Source: Streptomyces sennicomposti
GTDB taxonomy: Bacteria; Actinomycetota; Actinomycetes; Streptomycetales; Streptomycetaceae
NCBI RefSeq assembly: GCF_019890635.1
Contig: NZ_JAIOAB010000032.1
Span: forward strand, 1-64,000
Length of the DNA stretch: 64,000 nt
Direction of reading: 5' to 3'
This document shows, in pieces, positions 15,320-23,707 of this stretch. The notes under the pieces are model-generated. The model saw only the letters and a program-made list of their open reading frames with translations, was not told the origin of the DNA and did not search any database. Positions within the stretch are counted from its first letter, which is position 1; each line of letters begins with the position of its first letter. The translations under genes and the position numbers were made by a program.

Positions 15320-16648
15320 TCACTGCCGCGCGGCCGACGACGCGTGCGTCTTCTCGTCGGTCTCGTCCGCGGCCGAGGAGGGCGGTGAGGGCGCGGGGCG
15401 GACACGGATGCTCAGGGACAGCAGGGCGGCGGCCGCGCAGGCGGCGCCCAGGGCGAGCCAGACGGGATCGTAGGTGCCGAACGCGTCACGAGCCACACCA
15501 CCGAGGAAAGATGCCGCCGCCGCGCCGATCTGGTGGGCCGCGTTGGTCCAGCCGAAGACGATGGCGCTGTCGTCGCCGTAGAAGGTCCGGCACAGGGCGA
15601 TGACCGGGGGCACGGTCGCCAGGTCGAGCAGGCCGAAGGCGGCCACGAAGACCAGCATGGGCGGGCTGACGGTCGCCGTCATGATCAGCGGCAGGCTCAC
15701 CATGAGCAGGCCCCGCAGCAGGAAGTAGGCGGCGAGGAGCCGGCGGGCGTCCCGTCGGTCGGTGAGCCAGCCGGAGGCGATCGTGCCGACGACGTTGAAG
15801 ACGCCGATGAACGCCAGCAGGGTGGAGGCCGTGGTGACGGGCATGCCGTGGTCGTGGGCGGCGGGGGCGAAGTGGGTCCACATGATGCCGTTGGTGGACG
15901 CTCCGCAGATGGCGAACGTACCGGCGAGCAGCCAGAAGGGCACGGTGCGCGCGGCGTCGCGCAGCACGGTCACGGTGCGGCGGGCGGCGCCGGGAACGGG
16001 TTCGGGGCGGGGGACGAAGGTGTCGCCGCCGTAAGGGCGCCGCCCGATGTCGGCGGGGTGGTCGCGCAGGACCAGATGGACCAGCGGGGTGACCGCGACG
16101 GCGGCGAGGGCGAGGGTGACGAGGGCAGGCCGCCAGTCGTAGTGGTCGATGGTCCAGGAGAGGGCGGGCAGGAAGACCATCTGTCCCAGGACGCTGCCGG
16201 AGGAGAGGATACCGGTCACCAGGCCCCGGCGGGCGGTGAACCAGCGGTTGGTGACGGTGGTGCCGAGGGTCATCGACAGCGATCCGGTGCCGAGGCCGAC
16301 CAGGAAGCCCCAGAAGAGCGTGAACTGCCAGGCGGCGCTCATCGTCGTGGTGAGCATCGCCCCGGCCGCGACGGTGCCGAGGGCCGCGACGACGACCCGG
16401 CGGATTCCGAACCGGTCCATCAGGGCGGCCGCGTAGGGGGCCGTGAGCCCGTAGAGGACCATGTTGGCCGAGGCCGCCAGGCCGATGGAGCCGCGGGACC
16501 AGTGGAACTCCTCGCGCAACGGGTCCTGCAGGATGCCCGGCATCGTGGAGAAGGCGCCCGCGACGACGATCGCCACTCCGGCGACGGCGGCTGCCCACCA
16601 GGCGCGGTGCCCGGAATCCTTGGTTTGCTGGCCGATCGTGTCATCCAT
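15320..16648 (-). CDS. MFS transporter (OFA/monocarboxylate-like), 12 membrane segments
   Basis: A 442-residue major facilitator with about 12 hydrophobic helices. Loop 2-3 motif is MDRFGIRRV, and the N-terminal half carries GFLVGLGTGSLSMTLGTTV and ARRGLVTGILSSGSVLGQM, a signature of monocarboxylate/oxalate-formate-type porters. The C-terminal tail is hydrophilic. ATG at 16648 has AAGGA at 8 nt; an in-frame ATG at 16657 is the alternative. It is divergent from a GlxA-type AraC regulator with 71 bp between them, so the regulator probably controls it. Substrate unknown. Confidence 0.9.
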   Translation of the reverse strand: MDDTIGQQTKDSGHRAWWAAAVAGVAIVVAGAFSTMPGILQDPLREEFHWSRGSIGLAASANMVLYGLTAPYAAALMDRFGIRRVVVAALGTVAAGAMLTTTMSAAWQFTLFWGFLVGLGTGSLSMTLGTTVTNRWFTARRGLVTGILSSGSVLGQMVFLPALSWTIDHYDWRPALVTLALAAVAVTPLVHLVLRDHPADIGRRPYGGDTFVPRPEPVPGAARRTVTVLRDAARTVPFWLLAGTFAICGASTNGIMWTHFAPAAHDHGMPVTTASTLLAFIGVFNVVGTIASGWLTDRRDARRLLAAYFLLRGLLMVSLPLIMTATVSPPMLVFVAAFGLLDLATVPPVIALCRTFYGDDSAIVFGWTNAAHQIGAAAASFLGGVARDAFGTYDPVWLALGAACAAAALLSLSIRVRPAPSPPSSAADETDEKTHASSAARQ

Positions 16649-16719
16649 GTGTTCCATCCTTCGGCGAGAGGGGCGCCGGAACCACTGGCCGTCTGGACAG
16701 GTAGTGAAAGAATCCGGTC

Positions 16720-17703
16720 ATGACGGTGAGCGATGAGTCTGTGCACAGGGTGGCGGTTCTCGTGCGTTCCGGTCTGCTGCCCATGGAACTGGGGATCGTG
16801 CACCGCCTGTTCGGGACCGCGACGGACGCCGACGGCCGGCCTCTGTACTCGGTCGTGACGTGTGCCGTGGAACCGGGCGAGGTCTCCACCGACGCGGACT
16901 TCACCGTCAACGTGCCGTATGGGCCGCAGGCGTTGCGCGCCGCGGACACGGTGATCGTGCCCGCGGCGGTCGAGGACTACCGCCCGCAGCGGCGCGGTCG
17001 GCTGAGCCCGCTCGTCCGGGCCGCCCTCGCGGAGATCCCCCCGACGGCCCGACTGGCGTCCATCTGCACGGGATCGTTCGTGCTGGCGGCGGCCGGCCTG
17101 CTCGCGGGCCGCCGGGCGACCACGCACTGGAAGTCGTGTCCCGAATTGGCCGCCCTGTACCCGGAGATCGACGTCGACCCCGACGTGCTGTACACCGACG
17201 ACAACGGTGTGCTGACGTCCGCGGGCGTCGCCGCGGGAATCGACCTGTGCCTGCACATGATCCGCGGCGACCATGGCGCCGACGTCGCCAACACCGTCGC
17301 GCGCGGCACCGTGGTCCTCCCGCACCGCGAGGGCGGCCAGGCCCAGTACATCGACCGCCCGGTGCCCGAACCCGACGGGAGCTCCACCGCCGCCGCCCGC
17401 GCTTGGGCCTTCGAACACCTGGATGAGGCCCTCACCCTGGAGGACCTGGCGTGCCGGGCGGCGACGAGCGTGCGGACGCTGACCCGCAAGTTCCGTCAGG
17501 AGACGGGGATGACACCGATGCAGTGGCTCGGCCAACAGCGCCTGCAGTACGCCCGCCGGCTGCTGGAACGCACGGACGAGCCCGTGGACCGGATCGCGGC
17601 CGAGGCCGGCTTCGGCACGGGAACGGCGATGCGCCAGCACTTCCGGGAAGCGCTGGGCGTGTCACCGCGCGCGTACCGCAACACCTTCCGCGGAGTGGGG
17701 TGA
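16720..17703 (+). CDS. GlxA family transcriptional regulator (DJ-1/PfpI-like plus AraC HTH)
   Basis: A 327-residue regulator. Residues 8-190 are a class I amidotransferase-like domain with the Cys elbow ICTGSFVLAAAG; residues about 225-325 are an AraC double helix-turn-helix (LTLEDLACRAATSVRTLTRKF and PVDRIAAEAGFGTGTAMRQHF). The family senses small nitrogenous or aldehyde-type metabolites, usually without enzymatic activity. It is divergently transcribed from the MFS transporter, its probable target. Confidence 0.93.
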   Translation: MTVSDESVHRVAVLVRSGLLPMELGIVHRLFGTATDADGRPLYSVVTCAVEPGEVSTDADFTVNVPYGPQALRAADTVIVPAAVEDYRPQRRGRLSPLVRAALAEIPPTARLASICTGSFVLAAAGLLAGRRATTHWKSCPELAALYPEIDVDPDVLYTDDNGVLTSAGVAAGIDLCLHMIRGDHGADVANTVARGTVVLPHREGGQAQYIDRPVPEPDGSSTAAARAWAFEHLDEALTLEDLACRAATSVRTLTRKFRQETGMTPMQWLGQQRLQYARRLLERTDEPVDRIAAEAGFGTGTAMRQHFREALGVSPRAYRNTFRGVG

Positions 17704-17746
17704 GGCACGCGCGCGGTGAGACCCCCTCGACGGAAACGCTCGCCGC

Positions 17747-18049
17747 TCAGCCGGGGGTCGGCTCGATCGGGCCGATCCGGTAGGGCACCTCGTCGTGGTG
17801 GGCCTCGGGGAAGAGGGAGGCCGGGAACAGCACTTCGGTGTGCACGGGGGCCCGGTACCGCTTGGCGCACTTCTTCAGCACCATGATGATGGCCTTGTTG
17901 TCGGCCGACACGGTCGCCTCGATGGAGCGCGCGCCGCGGGCGACCGCACGCTCGGCCGCCCGCTCGAAGAGCTGCACTCCGAGCATGGGGACGCCGTGCC
18001 GGGGCTTCGCGGCCTCCTGCCAGACCAGATACGTGTCGGGCTCACCGTC
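17747..18049 (-). pseudogene. remnant of a GNAT acetyltransferase (C-terminal half)
   Basis: The frame contains KPRHGVPMLGVQLFERAAER and ARGARSIEATVSADNKAI, the acetyl-CoA binding and following strand/helix of GNAT enzymes, and ends normally at 17747. The N-terminal strands are missing; upstream the frame runs into tRNA-flanking sequence without homology or a good start. It is probably a decayed gene next to the tRNA. A short functional protein from the internal ATG near 17986 cannot be excluded. Confidence 0.5.
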
Positions 18050-18181
18050 CGCACCACGGGCGCCACAGCCGATCGGCGAGCGGGGCGCACCCGGGCGCCG
18101 TAGCGGCGCGCCGGTCCGGCGGGTACCGGCGTGACAGGGCGAGGGCGTCGCCCGGACCACCCTGGCCCCGGGAACGACCGA

Positions 18182-18211
18182 GGCCGGTTCCGGATGCCTC
18201 CGAAACCGGCC
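18182..18211 (-). terminator. intrinsic terminator of the first tRNA-Pro gene
   Basis: On the minus strand a hairpin GGCCGGTTTCGGA / TCCGGAACCGGCC with a four-base loop follows the tRNA by about 20 nt. A closely related hairpin follows the second tRNA copy, so the structure was duplicated and kept. Confidence 0.75.
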
Positions 18212-18232
18212 CTGATCTGCGACTCTCACGAG

Positions 18233-18306
<74 letters not shown>

Positions 18307-18396
18307 ATGCGTTCGTGCGGTGAACCGTGCGAACGCGCAGGTAAACCTTACCGCACGCGAGCGGGTGCCCCCGCGCGGGTCACGGCCGGCGGATGC

Positions 18397-18924
18397 TCAG
18401 CGGGGGCTCGCGGTCGGTTCGGGGGCGGGTTCGGACTCCGGGTCCACGTCCTTGGCGTACGCGACGAAGTCGTCGACCATGCGGTGGAACAGGGTGGCGA
18501 GTTGGTGCAGTTCGCCGGCCGACCAGCCGGACAGGGCGGCCTCCATGCCGCGGGCGCCCACCTCGCGGATCCGGGCGATGGCGTCCCGGCCCGCCTCGGT
18601 GAGCCGGATGCGCTGCGCGCGCCGGTCGTCCGGGTCGGGGACCCGGGTGACGTAGCCGGACTTCTCCAGCTGCTGCACCGTCCGGGTGACATGGGAGGCC
18701 TCCACGCCGAGGCGGTTGGCCAGTTCGCCGGGGCGCTGCGGTTCGGAGTCGGCGATCTGGCGCAGCAGCGCCACGGCCGCGCGGTCCAGCGGAACGCCCG
18801 CCAGGCCCATCAGCTTCTCGTGCTGCCGGGCCCGCGTGCTCAGATAGGTGATCCGGGTCAGCGCTCGCTCGATCTCGGCCACCTCGGGTGAGACGGGTCC
18901 GGTCGGCGATGATGCAATGGGCAT
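18397..18924 (-). CDS. MarR family transcriptional regulator
   Basis: A 175-residue winged-helix regulator: PLDRAAVALLRQIADSEPQR, recognition region LANRLGVEASHVTRTVQQLE and wing VTRVPDPDDRRAQRIRLTEAG are typical MarR. ATG at 18924 is 3 nt into the conserved N-terminus. It stands alone; the next gene upstream is a membrane protein beyond a strong terminator. The AT-richer sequence just upstream includes TTGCGTTACTCAA, a possible autoregulatory operator. Ligand and targets unknown. Confidence 0.92.
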   Translation of the reverse strand: MPIASSPTGPVSPEVAEIERALTRITYLSTRARQHEKLMGLAGVPLDRAAVALLRQIADSEPQRPGELANRLGVEASHVTRTVQQLEKSGYVTRVPDPDDRRAQRIRLTEAGRDAIARIREVGARGMEAALSGWSAGELHQLATLFHRMVDDFVAYAKDVDPESEPAPEPTASPR

Positions 18925-18965
18925 GCGTCCCAGCCTACCATATCGTTGCGTTACTCAAGTAGTTT
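18925..18965 (-). promoter_or_regulatory. candidate promoter/operator of the MarR gene
   Basis: An AT-richer patch with GATATGGT as a -10-like element and the imperfect inverted repeat TTGCGTTACTCAA at its upstream side. Based on composition and position only. Confidence 0.3.
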
Positions 18966-18988
18966 GCGGATGCGCACAGCGTGAGCAG

Positions 18989-19027
18989 GGTGCCGCCGGC
19001 CGTCCCCCTCGGACGGCCGGCGGCACC
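18989..19027. terminator. strong bidirectional hairpin terminator
   Basis: A perfect 17-bp stem, GGTGCCGCCGGCCGTCC with its complement, closes a 5-nt loop (CCCTC). It lies between the MarR promoter region and the 3' end of the membrane protein gene at 19191. The intervening 19028-19190 shows no gene. Confidence 0.8.
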
Positions 19028-19190
19028 TGCGGTGTGGCGCCCGGCGGCTGCCGCCTCCAGCGGGGCGATGCCCAACCAAAGGGCGTCGCAGGCCAGTTCG
19101 CACCGCACCTTCGGTGTCGCGGATACCCCGTCCGGCACCGTACGCACCACCGGTGGCGCCCTCGGGACCCGGACGCCCCGCGCTCCCCCG

Positions 19191-19703
19191 CTACTTGATG
19201 ATCGCGTTGGCCACGACCACGAACAGCCCCAGCAGGGCGTCTCCCACACCCGTCGCCAGCGCGATCGTCCAGCGGCGGCCCGCCCAGCGGGCCGAGAGCA
19301 GGCCGAGGACGAACAGCAGGGTGATGTTGAGCGTGAAGGCCGGGTACTCCACGCCGTCGGCCGGCCACCAGCCCCAGCCCGCGCCCGCCAGGATCAGGAC
19401 GGTGGGCAGCATCGCCGCCACCAGCGGCCACTCGGCGGCCAGGGCGCGCAGGACCTGCCCGCGGCGGTGCGGGCCCCGGTCCGCGATGTAGTGGGCGTAG
19501 CCGTGCGCGAGGGCGGACGCGAACGCCGTCACCAGCAGCCAGGCGGCGTCGTAGCGGCGGCTCGCGCCGGACTCGTGGCCGTGGAAGGTGAGCGCGGCGA
19601 CCATCGCGCTGGCCACCACGGCCCCGTAGACCCCGCCGAACAGCAGCATGGAACGGGCGTCGTGCGCCGGCCGCCGAGCGCCGGCCGCCGTGAGGTCCGC
19701 CAT
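19191..19703 (-). CDS. integral membrane protein, unknown function
   Basis: A 170-residue protein with four to five hydrophobic helices, for example MLLFGGVYGAVVASAMVAAL, WPLVAAMLPTVLILAG and TLNITLLFVLGLLSA, with a short hydrophilic N-terminus. ATG at 19703. It has no motif I can tie to a transporter or enzyme family, but the helix pattern and codon bias are those of a real gene. It ends about 160 nt before a strong terminator hairpin. Confidence 0.8.
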   Translation of the reverse strand: MADLTAAGARRPAHDARSMLLFGGVYGAVVASAMVAALTFHGHESGASRRYDAAWLLVTAFASALAHGYAHYIADRGPHRRGQVLRALAAEWPLVAAMLPTVLILAGAGWGWWPADGVEYPAFTLNITLLFVLGLLSARWAGRRWTIALATGVGDALLGLFVVVANAIIK

Positions 19704-20054
19704 GGGCTGCTCTCTTCGCGGGCGTGGCGTGCGGGGACGGTCCCCTCAACGATCACCCGGGCCGCCGACGGCCGCCACTTCGCACGGTCCGCAGCGGCGC
19801 ACGGCCCGCAGCGGTGCGCCAGCGGTGCGGTGCGTCCGGGCGGCGCGGCAGCGGTGCGGTGCGTCCGGGCGGCGCGACACCGGCGCAGTGCGTCGGGCAG
19901 CGAGACGGCGACGTGGCGCGCTCGGCCGCGCGGCAGCGGTGCGGTGCGCTCACTCCGTATCCTCCGAGCGCACGACGAAGTGTCCGTCCCGGTGGCCCGC
20001 TCCCCCACACTCTGTCCAGGTCGCGCGGGCGGTGGCCGCCGTTAGGGTCGGCGC
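19704..20054. other. 350-bp intergenic region with short direct repeats
   Basis: It separates the divergent membrane-protein and cupin genes. The core (about 19795-19950) holds direct repeats of GCGGTGCGGTGCGTCCGGGC and shorter GCAGCGGTGCG copies. No conserved coding frame is seen; promoters for both genes should lie here but cannot be assigned. Confidence 0.5.
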
Positions 20055-20414
20055 ATGACCGACAGCTTCCCGCTCGCCAGCTTCTCGCTCCACGTGCCCG
20101 ACGCCGACCTCGTGCCCGAACCGCTCGACCCGGAGCAGATCGTCTCCGGGGCGCCCGAGGTGACCGGCAAGGTCGTGCACGAGTCGGCGGACGGCCGCCA
20201 GGTGCGCGGCATCTGGCAGATCACCCCCGGCGTCGTCACCGACACGGAGGCGGACGAGATGTTCGTGGTGCTCAGCGGTTCGGCGACCATCGAGGTCGAG
20301 GGCGGCCCCACCCTGCGCGTCGGGCCCGGGGACCTGGCGGTGCTGCGCGCGGGCGACCGTACGACGTGGACGGTGCACGAGGCGCTGCGCAAGGTGTACG
20401 CGATCAGCCTCTGA
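20055..20414 (+). CDS. cupin-domain protein
   Basis: A 119-residue single-domain cupin of the EutQ/DUF861 type. Strands are visible as RGIWQITPGVVTDTEADEMF, VVLSGSATIEVEGGPTLRVG and PGDLAVLRAGDRTTWTVHEA. The canonical metal-binding histidines of cupin motif 1 are replaced, leaving T-D-E and the later His, so metal binding is uncertain. ATG at 20055. Monocistronic; function unknown. Confidence 0.88.
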   Translation: MTDSFPLASFSLHVPDADLVPEPLDPEQIVSGAPEVTGKVVHESADGRQVRGIWQITPGVVTDTEADEMFVVLSGSATIEVEGGPTLRVGPGDLAVLRAGDRTTWTVHEALRKVYAISL

Positions 20415-20465
20415 CGGGACTCCGGCGGCGCGCCCGATGCCGCCCGGCGGCCCCGGCGGTCCGGC

Positions 20466-21104
20466 TCACGCGCCCCGCCACACGTTCGCGAAGGCCGCGG
20501 CCTCGAGCGCGCGGCGCTGGCGTACGGCCTCCAGTTCCATCACCGCGTCGTGGACGGCGGCCAGGACTGTGAGGGCCGTGTCGTCGGTGACCGCCGGGTC
20601 CGCCGGGGTCAGTTCCTCGCGGATCCCGACGGCCGCGGCCAGCGCGAGCAGCACCGGTTCGTCCGCCGCCCACCGGTACGCCGCCCGCCGCCGGGCCTCG
20701 GTGTCGCTGAGCACGGTGCGTCCGCCCCGGAAAGGCAGCCAGCGGCTGCGCTCCCAGGTGATCTGGCCCTCCGCCTCCAGCGCGGCGAGATACGCCGACG
20801 ACAGGCCGCGGCCGCGCCGCCAGAGCCAGTCCGGCAGCGGCTCGTACGGCTCCTCCCGCACGAGCGCGGCGGCGGCCTCGGCCAGCAGACCGTCCTGCGG
20901 GCCGGGAGGGGGCAGGGGCGCGAGACGGTCCGGGCCGGGGCCGGTCAGGGGCGCGAGACGGTCGCCCCGCAGCCGGACGGTCCCGGTCCGGAGCAGGTCG
21001 TAGGCCTCGGCGCCGGCCAGGGCGAGCGAGAGGTCTCCGCGTCCCAGGGGCCGGCTGGGCGCCACGTCCAGGGCGACGATCATCAAATCCCGCGGTGTGC
21101 TCAT
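20466..21104 (-). CDS. GPP34 (GOLPH3-like) family phosphoprotein
   Basis: A 212-residue all-helical protein matching actinobacterial GPP34: LGRGDLSLALAGAEAYDLL, TGTVRLRGDRLAPL and TVLAAVHDAVMELEAVRQRR. Eukaryotic relatives bind phosphatidylinositol 4-phosphate at Golgi membranes; Streptomyces carries many copies of unclear role. ATG at 21104 has GGGGAGC as ribosome site; the frame is open to 21164 but that extension lacks similarity. Confidence 0.9.
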   Translation of the reverse strand: MSTPRDLMIVALDVAPSRPLGRGDLSLALAGAEAYDLLRTGTVRLRGDRLAPLTGPGPDRLAPLPPPGPQDGLLAEAAAALVREEPYEPLPDWLWRRGRGLSSAYLAALEAEGQITWERSRWLPFRGGRTVLSDTEARRRAAYRWAADEPVLLALAAAVGIREELTPADPAVTDDTALTVLAAVHDAVMELEAVRQRRALEAAAFANVWRGA

Positions 21105-21363
21105 GGTGCTCCCCGTCAAAGGGCGTGTCCGACACTGCGCCGCCGGGTCGCCGGCGTGGGACATGGCGCTCGGTTCTCTTACCGGGCCGACTGTAGCGCG
21201 GCAAGGTCACGGGCGTAGGGCGGGCGTGAGCGAGCTCGGGCGGGCTCCCCGTCCCGGCGCCGCCTCGCACACGCCCCGCCGGAACCGCCCGCTCACCTCC
21301 CGCGAGGCCGCCCGCTCGCACCCTCGCGGAAACCGCCCGCTCACACCTCGCGGGAGCGCCCCC

Positions 21364-22266
21364 TCACGCCCCGCAGGACCGCAGGAAACGCCGGGTGCGT
21401 ACGGCGACGGGCAGCGGCCGGTCCGGGTCGCAGGGGTACATGTCCTGCTCCACGATGGCGAACAGGTCCACCCCCAGCCGCTGCGCGGCCACCAGCACCG
21501 GCTCCAGCTCCGGTACGCCGGACGGCGGTTCGCACATCACCCCGCGCTGGACGGCCGGCCCGAACGGCAGCCCGTCCGCGACCACTTCGGCGAGGACCGC
21601 CGGATCGACCTGCTTGAGGTGCAGATAGCCGATCCGCTCGCCGTAGGTCTCGATCAGTTTGACGCTGTCGCCGCCGCAGTAGGCGTAGTGCCCGGTGTCC
21701 AGGCACAGGTTGACCAGTTCGGAGTCGGTGGAGTCGAGGAAGCGTTCGACGTGGTCCTCGGTGTCGATGTGGGTGTCGGCGTGCGGATGGACGACGATGT
21801 CGAGGCCGTAGGTCTCCTTGACCTCGTGGCCGAGGCGTTCCATGCCCTTGGTCAGGTGGACCCACTGCTCGGTGGTCAGCTCGGGCGGTTCCAGGATCTC
21901 GGCGGTCTTGTCGTCGCGCCAGAAGGAGGGGATGACGACGAGGTGCCGGGCGCCCATGGCCCGGGTGAGGGCGGCGACCCGGCCGACCTGGTCCCAGGTG
22001 GACTCCCAGACGGACGGGCCGTGGTGCAGTCCGGTGAAGACGGTGCCCGCCGAGACCTGGAGGCCGCGCCGGGCGACCTCGTCGGCGAGGCGGGCCGGGT
22101 CGGTCGGGAGGTAGCCGTAGGGGCCGAGTTCGATCCAGGAGTAGCCGGCCTCGGCGACCTCGTCGAGGAAGCGCCGCCAGGGGATCTGGCGGGGGTCGTC
22201 GGCGAACCAGACGCCCCAGGAGTCCGGGGCCGAGCCGACCCGGATGCGGTCGAGTACGGGGGCCAT
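21364..22266 (-). CDS. sugar phosphate isomerase/epimerase (IolE/IolI-like TIM barrel)
   Basis: A 300-residue xylose-isomerase-like TIM barrel: VGSAPDSWGVWFADDPRQIP, GYSWIELGPYGYLPTD, IVVHPHADTHIDTEDHVE and NLCLDTGHYAYCGGD, with metal-ligand Glu, Asp and His residues conserved. In myo-inositol degradation such enzymes dehydrate inosose (IolE) or isomerise it (IolI). It is divergent from iolC-iolB-iolD, which supports an inositol role. ATG at 22266. Which of the two reactions it does is not settled by sequence. Confidence 0.85.
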   Translation of the reverse strand: MAPVLDRIRVGSAPDSWGVWFADDPRQIPWRRFLDEVAEAGYSWIELGPYGYLPTDPARLADEVARRGLQVSAGTVFTGLHHGPSVWESTWDQVGRVAALTRAMGARHLVVIPSFWRDDKTAEILEPPELTTEQWVHLTKGMERLGHEVKETYGLDIVVHPHADTHIDTEDHVERFLDSTDSELVNLCLDTGHYAYCGGDSVKLIETYGERIGYLHLKQVDPAVLAEVVADGLPFGPAVQRGVMCEPPSGVPELEPVLVAAQRLGVDLFAIVEQDMYPCDPDRPLPVAVRTRRFLRSCGA

Positions 22267-22482
22267 GGCAGCAGTTCCCTTCCGAAGACGCCGGTACGGG
22301 TCCGGGAGCCGTCCCGGCGGCCGTCGCGTGGGACGGGTCCGTAGGGGCGGTAGGGGCGGGGAGAGCGGAACAGGACGGGACGGGACGGAGCGGATGCGGG
22401 GAGCGGAGGGCGGGACGCGGAGAGCGGTCCATGCTTCCCGCGCCCCGGCATGCCGTCAACCCATCCTTCCCCGGACAGGTCC

Positions 22483-22497
22483 GTATGTATGTACAAA
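22483..22497. promoter_or_regulatory. candidate operator/promoter core of the iol divergon
   Basis: The only AT-rich patch in the 327-bp gap between the isomerase-like gene and iolC contains TATGTATGTACAAA, including the palindrome TGTATGTACA. GntR-type inositol regulators bind such short palindromes. No regulator gene is adjacent. The rest of the gap shows no gene. Confidence 0.4.
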
Positions 22498-22593
22498 GCC
22501 AAGCATGGACAGGAGTGCGCCGGGGGACCTACACCTGGGAGGCGGCGGCCCCGCGGTCCGGCGCCGCCCCGGTTCGATCGAGGAGCGTCGCGC

Positions 22594-23640
22594 ATGGCCG
22601 AGTCAGTCGGGTCCGCCCAGGTCTTCGACCTGATCACCATGGGCCGCATCGGGGTCGATCTGTACCCGCTGCAGTCCGGGGTGCCCCTGGCGCGGGTGGA
22701 GACCTTCGGCAAGTTCCTCGGCGGCTCGGCGGCCAACGTGGCCGTGGCGGCCGCCCGGCTCGGCCGGTCCGCCGCCGTGATCACCCGCACCGGCGACGAC
22801 CCCTTCGGCGCCTATCTGCACGAGGCGCTGAAGGAGTTCGGCGTGGACGACCGCTGGGTCACGCCGGTCGGCGCGCTCCCGACGCCGGTCACGTTCTGCG
22901 AGATCTTCCCGCCGGACGACTTCCCGCTGTACTTCTACCGCCGCCCCAAGGCCCCCGACCTGGAGATCCACCCGGGCGAACTGGACCTGGACGCGATCCG
23001 CGCGGCCCGGGTCTTCTGGATGACCGGCACCGGGCTGAGCGAGGAGCCCAGCCGCTCGGCCACGCTCGCCGCGCTGGCGGCCCGCGCCCGGGCGGGCACG
23101 ACGGTCTTCGACCTCGACTGGCGCCCCATGTTCTGGCCGGGCGGCGGCGAAGCCTCCGACGGGTCCTCCCCCGCCGCGCCCGTCCCTCCCGGCGGCGCCG
23201 AGCGGGCCCGCCCGCACTACGCCGAGGCGCTGCGCCACGCCACCGTCGCAGTCGGCAACCTGGACGAGTGCGAGATCGCCACCGGGGTGCGCGAGCCGGA
23301 GGCCTGCGCGGAGGCGCTGCTGGCGGCGGGAGTGGAGCTGGCCGTGGTCAAGCAGGGTCCCAAGGGGGTGCTGGCGGTGCACCGCGACGGCGCCCGGGTC
23401 TCGGTGCCGCCCGTGCCGGTGGAGGTCGTCAACGGGCTCGGCGCGGGCGACGCGTTCGGCGGCGCGCTCTGCCACGGGCTGCTCGCCGGCTGGGACCTGA
23501 CGACGACGATGCGGTACGCCAACGCGGCCGGCGCGCTGGTCGCCTCCCGCCTCGCCTGCTCGGCCGCGATGCCCACCCGTGACGAGGTCGACGCCCTCCT
23601 CGCCCGCTCCGCCGCCAGAACCTCCCAGCCTCCGCCCTGA
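22594..23640 (+). CDS. iolC: 5-dehydro-2-deoxygluconokinase
   Basis: A 348-residue PfkB/ribokinase-family kinase that phosphorylates 5-dehydro-2-deoxygluconate in myo-inositol degradation. It shows FDLITMGRIGVDLYPLQSG, the glycine-rich FLGGSAANVAVAAARLG, VFDLDWRPMFWPG typical of IolC, and the catalytic VNGLGAGDAFGGAL. ATG at 22594 has GAGGAGCG upstream. A short Gly/Ser/Pro insert follows MFWPG. It starts the plus-strand operon with iolB and iolD. Confidence 0.95.
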   Translation: MAESVGSAQVFDLITMGRIGVDLYPLQSGVPLARVETFGKFLGGSAANVAVAAARLGRSAAVITRTGDDPFGAYLHEALKEFGVDDRWVTPVGALPTPVTFCEIFPPDDFPLYFYRRPKAPDLEIHPGELDLDAIRAARVFWMTGTGLSEEPSRSATLAALAARARAGTTVFDLDWRPMFWPGGGEASDGSSPAAPVPPGGAERARPHYAEALRHATVAVGNLDECEIATGVREPEACAEALLAAGVELAVVKQGPKGVLAVHRDGARVSVPPVPVEVVNGLGAGDAFGGALCHGLLAGWDLTTTMRYANAAGALVASRLACSAAMPTRDEVDALLARSAARTSQPPP

Positions 23641-23707
23641 TCACGGCCCCTTCCGAACCCCCGCCCGATACCCCCGGAGTCCCGCCCGCCCGTCGAGGAG
23701 GCAGCCG

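Noticed and set aside
19028..19190. Minus-strand frame with LACDALWLGIAPLEAA-like sequence between the membrane-protein stop and the terminator
   Set aside because: No start with a ribosome site and it lies inside the terminator-flanking region; insufficient support for a gene.
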